From contig JBJMWX010000120.1 of NCBI GenBank assembly GCA_045809925.1, forward strand, positions 1-29,021: 29,021 bases of DNA, read 5' to 3'. The stretch comes from CADDYX01 sp045809925 (GTDB lineage: Bacteria > Verrucomicrobiota > Verrucomicrobiia > Chthoniobacterales > UBA10450). The notes beneath the pieces are model-generated. The model was not told the origin of the DNA, searched no databases, and was given only the letters and a program-made list of their open reading frames with translations. Shown here piece by piece: positions 22,962 to 29,021 of the stretch. Made by a program: the position numbers and the translations under genes. How positions within the stretch are numbered: position 1 is the stretch's first letter; each line of letters opens with the position of its first letter.

Positions 22962-24526
22962 CTCGGTCGGGTCTCTTGCTCTGCGCTGGGTTGGCGCTGA
23001 TGGCGAGTCGCGGATTACGCGCAGCAGATGCCAGTTCGGGCAGCGCGCGTCATGTCGTTCTGATCGTCTGGGACGGGATGCGTCCCGATTTCGTGGACGA
23101 CCGGTACGCGCCCACGCTGGACAAGCTCGCGCACGACGGCGTGCGCTTCCAAAATCACCATTCTGTCTATCTCTCCGCCACGGATGTGAACGGCGTCGCG
23201 ATCGCCACTGGTGTTTACCCGAACCACAGCGGCCTTTTCGCGAACTCCGAATTCCGTCCATCGATCAATCCCCATCAGGCCATCGATACGAGTGAGCCGG
23301 CGACCATCGCGGCCGGCGATCGCGCGACCAACGGCGGCTATCTCCACGCGCCGACCATGGCTGAACTTCTTCGGCGCGCCGGAAAAAGCGTCGCGATCGC
23401 CGGCAGCAAATCAGTCGTTCTCCTGCACGACCGGCAGAATGAATGGACCGTCGCGACTTCGGTCGCCAAGGGGCTCACGGTCTTTGCCGGCGCGCCGATT
23501 GCCCCCACGTTGCGCGACGATCTGACGAAACGCATCGGCGCATTTCCGACCGGACCCGGAGCAAGCGGCGCCGAGCGTAGCGCATACGCCACGCGGGCAC
23601 TCACCGACGTGTTCTGGCGCGACGGTATTCCGGACTTCTCGCTTTTGTGGCTGGTCGAACCGGACCTCGCCGAGCACAACAACGCCCCGGGATCGCCTCC
23701 AGCTCTCGGCGCAATCAAGTCCGCGGATGAGAATCTCGCGCGCATGCTCGCCGCCCTCGACGCAAAACACGCTCGGGATGCTACCGACATTCTCCTGTTT
23801 TCTGACCATGGCTTTTCCACCATCCGCCGCTCCTTTGACGTCGCGGCTCTGTTGAAGGATTCCGGATTTCGCGCCGCAAAGGAGATTTCGGAAAGCCCGC
23901 GTGCCGGCGACATTCTCGTCGTTGGCAATGGCGGCACCGTCCTGTTCTACGTGCACGAACATGACCGCGCGGTATGCGAGCGGCTCGTCACCTGGCTTCA
24001 ACACCAGGATTTCACCGGCACGATTTTTACGCGCGACAAAATCGAAGGCGCCTTTCCGCTCAGCGCGGTCCGCATCGACACACCCGACGCGGCTGATGTC
24101 GTGATGTCATTTCGTTGGACGTCGGAAAAAAACGAGTTCGGTGTGCCCGGCCTGATCGACGCCGACTGGAACCGGAAGCCCGGCGAAGGCACGCACGCGA
24201 CGCTCAGCCCATCCGATCTTCACAACACTTTCATAGCCGCCGGCCCGGATTTTCGCCACACCTTCGACGACACTCTGCCTACCGGCAACATCGATATCGC
24301 GCCGACCGTGCTTCACTTGCTTGGAATCAAGGATCTGCCGCATTTCGATGGCCGCGTTTTGCGCGAAGCGCTACGCGATTTTACCGGCGAACTGCCGGTC
24401 GCTCACTCCGGCACGCTTTCCGTTCGGGCCGGTGGCGAAGAAGCATGGGAGCAATCGCTCCGTATCAGCGGGGTCGAAGCGACAACTTACTTCGATGCCG
24501 CGCGTGGCGGCATCTCGCGGAAATAA
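22958..24526 (+). CDS. Exported type I phosphodiesterase / alkaline phosphatase superfamily enzyme
   Basis: The 522-residue protein has a signal peptide (1-22, ending LRAADA) and an alkaline-phosphatase-fold catalytic domain. Metal and catalytic residues can be placed: Asp39 (VLIVWDGMRPDF), nucleophile Thr75 in SATDVNG with Asn78 (the family's T-x-x-N), the Asp/His pair in VEPDLAEHN, Asp-His in SDHGF, and a late His in GTHATLSP. Members hydrolyse phosphate mono- or diesters, such as nucleotide pyrophosphates, in the periplasm with two zinc ions. The substrate is unknown. Translation begins at a GTG overlapping the dsbA-like stop. The C-terminal 50 residues, after DGRVL, are less conserved. 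Confidence 0.86.
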   Translation: MTRSGLLLCAGLALMASRGLRAADASSGSARHVVLIVWDGMRPDFVDDRYAPTLDKLAHDGVRFQNHHSVYLSATDVNGVAIATGVYPNHSGLFANSEFRPSINPHQAIDTSEPATIAAGDRATNGGYLHAPTMAELLRRAGKSVAIAGSKSVVLLHDRQNEWTVATSVAKGLTVFAGAPIAPTLRDDLTKRIGAFPTGPGASGAERSAYATRALTDVFWRDGIPDFSLLWLVEPDLAEHNNAPGSPPALGAIKSADENLARMLAALDAKHARDATDILLFSDHGFSTIRRSFDVAALLKDSGFRAAKEISESPRAGDILVVGNGGTVLFYVHEHDRAVCERLVTWLQHQDFTGTIFTRDKIEGAFPLSAVRIDTPDAADVVMSFRWTSEKNEFGVPGLIDADWNRKPGEGTHATLSPSDLHNTFIAAGPDFRHTFDDTLPTGNIDIAPTVLHLLGIKDLPHFDGRVLREALRDFTGELPVAHSGTLSVRAGGEEAWEQSLRISGVEATTYFDAARGGISRK

Positions 24527-24531
24527 CGAAG

Positions 24532-25344
24532 TTGAGCCAGCCAACCGACTGCTACATCTGCACGCAATGTGCGACCCAGTTCGCTGCCACCGTTGGGCCG
24601 CCGCAGAGCTGTCCGATTTGCGAGGACGAGCGTCAGTTCGTGAATCCTGCCGGGCAGCAATGGACGACGGCCGGCCAGCTTCATAGAACCCACCGCAACG
24701 TCATCGCGTCCGAAGGGCCGGGCGTGATCGGGATTGGAATGACACCGGATTTTGCGATCGGCCAACGCGCGCTGCTCATCCAAGGCGCGGACGGACTCGT
24801 GATGTGGGATTGCATTCCGTTGCGCGACGAAGCGCTCGCCGAAATGATTCGAGCGCTTGGCGGATTGCGCGCGATCGCGATCTCGCATCCTCATTTCCAC
24901 AGCGCAATGGTCGACTGGGCGCACGCCTTCCAGTGCCCGGTTTACATTCATGCCGACAATCAGAAATGGATCATGCGTCACGACCGGTCGATCTGTTTGT
25001 GGGAAGGCGAATCGCGCGATCTCGGCCACGATTTGACCTTGCTGCGCTGCGGCGGGCATTTTCCGGGTTCGGCCGCGTTGCATCACGCCGGTGATGGTGG
25101 CGCGCTCTTCACCGGCGACACGTTTTATGTAAACCCCGACCGCGAGACCGTCGGATGGATGTACAGTTTCCCCAATCATATACCTGTCTCAGCCGCCGCG
25201 GTGCGGCGGGCGGTCGACGTACTCCAGCCGTATTCGTTCCGTCGCGTTTACAGCGCGTGGTGGAACGCCATTATTACCGATCACGGCAAAGAGGCGATCA
25301 GTCGAAGCGCCGAGCGCTACATCGCGGCGCTCGCCGGTGCTTAA
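24532..25344 (+). CDS. Metallo-beta-lactamase-fold protein with N-terminal zinc ribbon
   Basis: The 270-residue protein begins with a rubredoxin-like zinc ribbon (Cys7, Cys10, Cys13, then Cys27 and Cys30 in CPICEDERQ). A metallo-beta-lactamase domain follows: ISHPHFHSAM (117-126), CGGHFPGSAAL and FTGDTFYV. The usual HxHxDH reads HPHFHS, lacking the Asp-His of the second metal site. The combination is known from bacterial and fungal hypothetical proteins; the reaction is unknown. I chose the TTG at 24532, five bases after the phosphodiesterase stop, because the protein starts there just ahead of the conserved ribbon; the open frame extends far upstream only as an overlap with the previous gene. 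A GAAG precedes the TTG too closely to be a good ribosome site. Confidence 0.82.
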   Translation: MSQPTDCYICTQCATQFAATVGPPQSCPICEDERQFVNPAGQQWTTAGQLHRTHRNVIASEGPGVIGIGMTPDFAIGQRALLIQGADGLVMWDCIPLRDEALAEMIRALGGLRAIAISHPHFHSAMVDWAHAFQCPVYIHADNQKWIMRHDRSICLWEGESRDLGHDLTLLRCGGHFPGSAALHHAGDGGALFTGDTFYVNPDRETVGWMYSFPNHIPVSAAAVRRAVDVLQPYSFRRVYSAWWNAIITDHGKEAISRSAERYIAALAGA

Positions 25345-25368
25345 GACGACGGACTGCGACGGATTAAG

Positions 25369-25450
25369 TGCCAGGGAGGGGACTCGAACCCCTAAGGATT
25401 GCTCCACCAGATCCTAAGTCTGGCGCGTCTGCCAATTTCGCCACCCTGGC
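25369..25450 (-). tRNA. tRNA-Leu (anticodon UAG)
   Basis: Read on the - strand, the acceptor arms GCCAGGG and CCCTGGC pair perfectly over seven bases. The anticodon stem CCAGA/TCTGG encloses the loop CTTAGGA with anticodon TAG, decoding CUA and other CUN codons. There is a long variable arm (TGGAGCAATCCTT) as expected for a class II leucine tRNA, and the T arm is AGGGG-TTCGAGT-CCCCT. The length is 82 bases with discriminator A; CCA is not encoded. It lies between two + strand genes in the opposite direction. No direct repeat of its 3' end, which would mark an integration site, is visible in the window. Confidence 0.96.
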
Positions 25451-25570
25451 GGACCGACGAGTTAGCCGATTTTGCTCGATCTTCGACCACGCTCAACGGA
25501 CAGGCAAGATTCCGCGAGGGTTGGTTCGACTCGCCGCGTCCAAACTGCGAGCTGATGCGATTTCTTTTCG

Positions 25571-26260
25571 GTGGCCGCAACTGACCGTGATCTGCCGCAG
25601 GACGAATCGTCGTCACCGACGGGTCCGGAGCGGATCGACGAGCTGCTGATCTTTGGCAATCCGGAGACGCGCCGCAAATTTCTCAAGCAGGTCGCCGGGA
25701 CGAGCGCTGCCCTCGCGCTTGGGCCGCGGATTGGTCTCTTCGCCCAAACGCGTGCCACCGCCAGTTCGGCGGCTTCTTCCACAGCAACTGCAACAACGTT
25801 GCCGTTGAAGTTGAAGATCAACGGCCGCGACGTCGCCTTGAATGTCGACACTCGCACGACACTGCTCGATCTCTTGCGCGAGACACTCCAGCTGACCGGT
25901 TCGAAGAAAGGCTGCGATCACGGGCAATGCGGTGCATGCACCGTCCTGGTCAATGGCCGCCGCATCAATTCGTGTCTCAGCCTCGCGGTTACGCACGACG
26001 GCGAGGAGGTGACGACGATCGAAGGTCTGGCCAACGGCGAACAACTTCACCCCGTGCAGACGGCGTTCGTGGAACACGATGGATTTCAGTGCGGCTACTG
26101 CACGCCCGGGCAGATCTGTTCTGCCGTCGCCTGCATCAAGGAAGGCCACGTGAAAAACGACGACGAAATCCGGGAGTGGATGAGCGGTAATCTTTGCCGC
26201 TGCGGTGCCTACCCGAACATCGTGGACGCAATCAAGGAAGCGGCTGCGAAGGGCGCATGA
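25571..26260 (+). CDS. paoA: Aldehyde oxidoreductase, 2Fe-2S subunit (PaoA/YagT-like)
   Basis: A 229-residue electron-transfer subunit of a xanthine-oxidase-family molybdoenzyme. A twin-arginine signal (TRRKFLKQVAG, Arg34-Arg35) with a following Ala-rich segment sends the folded complex to the periplasm. The first [2Fe-2S] cluster is bound by GCDHGQCGACTVLVNGRRINSC, and the second by CGYCTPGQ and CRCGAYPN. Similarity to E. coli PaoA is strong across both domains. A GTG is the only standard start that keeps the whole N-terminal region; no Shine-Dalgarno sequence is seen. The stop overlaps paoB's ATG (ATGA). PaoABC oxidises aromatic and other aldehydes to acids in E. coli; the same here is a good inference. 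Confidence 0.92.
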   Translation: MAATDRDLPQDESSSPTGPERIDELLIFGNPETRRKFLKQVAGTSAALALGPRIGLFAQTRATASSAASSTATATTLPLKLKINGRDVALNVDTRTTLLDLLRETLQLTGSKKGCDHGQCGACTVLVNGRRINSCLSLAVTHDGEEVTTIEGLANGEQLHPVQTAFVEHDGFQCGYCTPGQICSAVACIKEGHVKNDDEIREWMSGNLCRCGAYPNIVDAIKEAAAKGA

Positions 26261-27249
26261 ATCCGTTCAGCTACACGCGCGCAGCCGACGCGCAGCAGGC
26301 CACAAACGCCGCCGGGTCCAATGCCAGCGCCAAGTTTCTCGCCGGCGGCACGAACCTGATCGACCTCATGAAAATGGGCGTGGAACGCCCGACGCAGCTC
26401 GTTGACGTCAATCGCCTGCCGCTGGCGCAAATCGAAGAGATGCCGAGCGGCGGCGGTGTTCGGATCGGCGGACTAGCCCGGAATTCCGATGTCGCGGAGC
26501 ACCCGCTCATCGTGCAGCGGTATCCGGTTCTGAGTGAGGCGCTGCTTGCGGGGGCTAGCCCGCAGCTCCGTAATCTCGCCACGACCGGTGGCAACCTGCT
26601 TCAGCGAACGCGCTGCTACTATTTCTATGATCCGGCGTTTCCGCAGTGCAACAAGCGCCAGCCCGGAAGCGGTTGCGGGGCGATTAATGGGTTCAATCGG
26701 ATACACGCCATTCTCGGACAGAGCGAGCAGTGCATCGCGACCAACCCGAGCGACATGAACGTGGCGCTCGCGGCGCTCGATGCCGTTGTGCAGGTGCAAG
26801 GCACGAATGGCGCGCGGTCGATACCCTTCGCAGACTTTCACCGGCTCCCGGGCAGCACGCCGAACGTCGATACGAATTTGCGTGCCGACGAGCTGATCAC
26901 GGCTGTCGATCTGCCGGCCATCCCGTTTGCGACGCGCTCGCACTATCTGAAAGTGCGCGACCGCGCGAGCTACGCCTTCGCGCTGGTCAGCGTCGCTGCC
27001 GTACTCGACGTCCAGGATGGCAGGATTAGCGCTGCCCGGATCGCGCTCGGCGGCGTCGCGCATAAACCATGGCGCGCGCAGAAGGCCGAAGCCGCGCTGG
27101 TTGGCCAGGTTGCTGACGAGAAGACATTCCGGGCCGCTGCGGACGCGGAGCTGGCGGCGGCGAAAGGGTACAAGCACAACAGCTTTAAAATCGAACTAGC
27201 CAAGCGCGCAATCGTGCGCGCCCTCAGCACGGTCGCGACGATGGCCTGA
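26257..27249 (+). CDS. paoB: Aldehyde oxidoreductase, FAD-binding subunit (PaoB/YagS-like)
   Basis: The 330-residue middle subunit passes electrons from the iron-sulfur clusters to FAD. FAD-binding segments AKFLAGGTNLIDLMKMG and ATTGGNLLQRTRCYYFYD are clear. The Cys-rich insertion CYYFYDP..QCNKRQPGSGCGAINGFNRIHAILGQSEQC matches the extra [4Fe-4S] cluster site found in PaoB and 4-hydroxybenzoyl-CoA-reductase-type subunits. The start is the ATG at 26257 overlapping the paoA stop; an earlier in-frame ATG at 26194 lies inside paoA and encodes nothing conserved. It is followed by paoC after 5 bp. It carries no export signal of its own and is presumably carried across the membrane with PaoA. Confidence 0.92.
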   Translation: MNPFSYTRAADAQQATNAAGSNASAKFLAGGTNLIDLMKMGVERPTQLVDVNRLPLAQIEEMPSGGGVRIGGLARNSDVAEHPLIVQRYPVLSEALLAGASPQLRNLATTGGNLLQRTRCYYFYDPAFPQCNKRQPGSGCGAINGFNRIHAILGQSEQCIATNPSDMNVALAALDAVVQVQGTNGARSIPFADFHRLPGSTPNVDTNLRADELITAVDLPAIPFATRSHYLKVRDRASYAFALVSVAAVLDVQDGRISAARIALGGVAHKPWRAQKAEAALVGQVADEKTFRAAADAELAAAKGYKHNSFKIELAKRAIVRALSTVATMA

Positions 27250-27254
27250 CGACA

Positions 27255-29021
27255 ATGGCGGAAACCGCGAACATCCTTGGGCCTGCTCGCAATCGCGTGG
27301 ACGGCCACGCGAAAGTGACCGGCGCGGCCAAGTACTCGGTCGAATTCACGCCGCCGAAATGCGCCTACGCATGGCCGGTCGAGAGCAACATCGCCAAAGG
27401 CAAGATTACGTCTCTGGACGCAAGCGAGGCGCAAAGCGCGGCCGGCGTCCTCGCAGTCATCTCGCACGTCAATGCGCCGAAACCGAAGGAGCCATCATCG
27501 CCAAAGGAGCGGAATAGCGGCCACGGCATTCGTAATGAAGAACGATTGCCGTTTGCCGATGACGAGGTGCATTACGCCGGCCAATACGTTGCGCTCGTGG
27601 TCGCGCAATCGATCGACGAGGCGCGCTACGCGGCGCGGCTGGTGCGGGTGAGTTACGCGCCGGAAGAACCGCTGCTGACGATGGAAGCCGCGCAAGGCAA
27701 GGCGAAGAAGCCGTCAAAGAACAAAGACGAGCATGTGCAGCTGAAGAAGGGCGACATCGACGCCGCGCTGGCCGACTCGAACCTGGTCAAGGTCGAGCAG
27801 ACCTACATCACGCCTACGGAAACACACAATCCGATCGAGATGTCCGGCACGATCGCGGCCTGGGACGGCGATGACAAACTGACGCTCTGGGATGCGACGC
27901 AGTTTGTGAAGGGCTGCCAGAGCATCGTTGCCCGGGCGTGGAACTTGCCGACCGAAAACGTGCGCGTGATTTGCCCGTTCGTTGGCGGCGCCTTCGGCTG
28001 CAAAGGCGCAGTCTGGCCGCACGTTCTCGCCGCGACGATGGCCGCCAAGGCGGCCGGCGTGCCGGTGAAATTTCACGTACGCCGCCAGGATATGTTCACG
28101 TCGACCGGTCACCGCACACCGACCGCTCAGACGATCGCGCTTGCTGCATCGCGTGACGGCAAATTACGCGCCATGCGCCACGTGACCAACACGCTGACGT
28201 CGACGGTCGGCCAGTTCACCGAGTCGTGCGGCGCGCGTTCGACCGGTATCCTTTACGACAGCCCCGCGATTCGCGTCGAAGAGAGCGTATTCCCCGTCAA
28301 CGTCTCAACCCCGACGTTCATGCGCGCGCCGGGCGAATGTCCCGGCACGTATGCGCTCGAGTGCGCGATGGACGAGATGGCGGTGGCGCTCAAAATGGAC
28401 CCGGTGCAGTTCCGACTCGCGAACCACGCCGACAATCATCCGACCAAGGACGTGCCGTTCAGCGCCAAGCACCTGAAGGAATGCTACCAGGTCGGGGCGG
28501 AGAAATTCGGGTGGGCGAAGCGCAATCCGCAACCGGGTGCGATGCGTGACGGCAATCTGCTTGTCGGCTGGGGCATGGCGACAAAGACATATCCGGCGCA
28601 CAAGATGAACGCCGCGGCCAAGGTGATCCTGCGCGCTGACGGCAGTGCGACGGTGCAATGCGCGACGCACGATCTCGGCACCGGCGCCTATACCGCGTTC
28701 ACGCAAATCTCATCCGAGCAGCTCGGCGTTCCATTCGAGAAAGTAACATTCGAACTCGGAAAATCGGACTTCCCGTTTGGTCCGGTCGCGGGAGGATCGA
28801 ACTCAACGGCAACAGTTGGCACTGCGCTGCATGAAGTGGCGGGGATGGTGCACAACGCGCTCGCCCAGCTCGCGGTCAAAGATGCGAAGTCGCCCCTCTA
28901 CAACCAGAAGCCGGAGGAGATCGCGATGGTCGCGCCCGGCCGGATCGGGATGAAGAACGAGCCTGCGCGCAGCGATTCCTACACAGATATTTTGCGGCGG
29001 GCGGGGCGTGAGTCGCTCGAG
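27255..29021 (+). CDS. paoC: Aldehyde oxidoreductase, molybdopterin subunit (PaoC/YagR-like), 3' truncated by window edge
   Basis: I translated this frame by hand from the ATG at 27255 to the window end: 589 codons without a stop, about 80% of the usual 730 or so residues. The N-terminal domain (GPARNRVDGHAKVTGAAKYSVEF) and the molybdopterin-binding parts are seen, including FVGGAFGCKGAVWPH, FMRAPGECPGTYALECAMDE and the ATHDLGTGAYTAFTQI segment, plus GGSNSTATVG. The catalytic Glu near the C-terminus and the end of the gene lie outside the window. It completes a paoABC operon; a maturation gene such as paoD (XdhC-like) may follow beyond the edge. The 5-bp spacing from paoB implies co-translation. 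Confidence 0.93.
   Translation, partial: MAETANILGPARNRVDGHAKVTGAAKYSVEFTPPKCAYAWPVESNIAKGKITSLDASEAQSAAGVLAVISHVNAPKPKEPSSPKERNSGHGIRNEERLPFADDEVHYAGQYVALVVAQSIDEARYAARLVRVSYAPEEPLLTMEAAQGKAKKPSKNKDEHVQLKKGDIDAALADSNLVKVEQTYITPTETHNPIEMSGTIAAWDGDDKLTLWDATQFVKGCQSIVARAWNLPTENVRVICPFVGGAFGCKGAVWPHVLAATMAAKAAGVPVKFHVRRQDMFTSTGHRTPTAQTIALAASRDGKLRAMRHVTNTLTSTVGQFTESCGARSTGILYDSPAIRVEESVFPVNVSTPTFMRAPGECPGTYALECAMDEMAVALKMDPVQFRLANHADNHPTKDVPFSAKHLKECYQVGAEKFGWAKRNPQPGAMRDGNLLVGWGMATKTYPAHKMNAAAKVILRADGSATVQCATHDLGTGAYTAFTQISSEQLGVPFEKVTFELGKSDFPFGPVAGGSNSTATVGTALHEVAGMVHNALAQLAVKDAKSPLYNQKPEEIAMVAPGRIGMKNEPARSDSYTDILRRAGRESLE

Noticed and set aside
24115..24531. Long + strand open frame preceding the MBL-fold protein, overlapping the phosphodiesterase gene
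   Set aside because: It encodes Arg-rich, unconserved sequence in a second frame of a well-supported gene; the real MBL gene begins near the TTG at 24532.
25369..25450. tRNA-Leu as the attachment site of an integrated element
   Set aside because: No integrase, no direct repeat of the tRNA 3' end and no change in gene character on either side.
25451..25570. Promoter for the tRNA gene (TTGAGC, 17 bases, AAAATC on the - strand)
   Set aside because: The -10 match is too poor to support in GC-rich DNA with unknown sigma-factor preferences.

Overview
The window looks like a chromosomal, high-GC (about 60% by eye) segment of a soil or freshwater Verrucomicrobiota, probably near Chthoniobacterales. 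This assignment is by inference. It rests on the exported protein ending in two copies of a domain typical of that group, a DUF5069 gene behind gdhA, short palindromic repeats of the kind scattered through such genomes, and many genes without a Shine-Dalgarno sequence. No phage, plasmid, transposase or CRISPR sequence is visible.

Layout: (1) 1-3420, chaperones: the 3' part of dnaK, then groES and groEL on the + strand, with a hairpin between dnaK and groES and a strong terminator after groEL. (2) 3456-5694: a DUF72 protein, a convergent GFA-type zinc protein with abutting stop codon, and a KirBac potassium channel on the - strand. (3) 5787-7583: NADP-type glutamate dehydrogenase followed by DUF5069. 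(4) 7585-11933: an exported alpha/beta hydrolase (-), a large AsmA-like envelope protein (+), a palindromic repeat, and endonuclease IV (+) whose start lies in repeat-derived DNA. (5) 11954-15776, a compact - strand operon: rpmE, prfA, prmC, murA and a DUF4870 membrane protein, with 8-nt and 4-nt overlaps and a possible CTGA stop/start overlap at the end. (6) 15827-20080 (+): an acyl-CoA-synthetase-like enzyme, a 40-residue lipoprotein gene, a response regulator with a C-terminal PATAN/DUF4388-like region, and a ROK/polyphosphate-glucokinase-like sugar kinase. (7) 20077-25344: an exported BNR/Asp-box protein (-), and divergent to it a DsbA-like thioredoxin, a type I phosphodiesterase and a zinc-ribbon metallo-beta-lactamase-fold protein (+). 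(8) 25369-29021: tRNA-Leu(UAG) on the - strand, then a paoABC-type periplasmic aldehyde oxidoreductase operon running off the right edge.

Most of this is housekeeping: protein folding, translation termination, cell wall, DNA repair and nitrogen assimilation, mixed with envelope and periplasmic functions. I found no convincing undescribed multi-gene system. The observations most worth checking are two genes whose conserved N-termini extend upstream of any standard start codon (DUF4870 and endonuclease IV), paired sequence variants in the adjacent release factor 1 and its methyltransferase, a small lipoprotein gene, and an atypical metal site in the metallo-beta-lactamase-fold protein.
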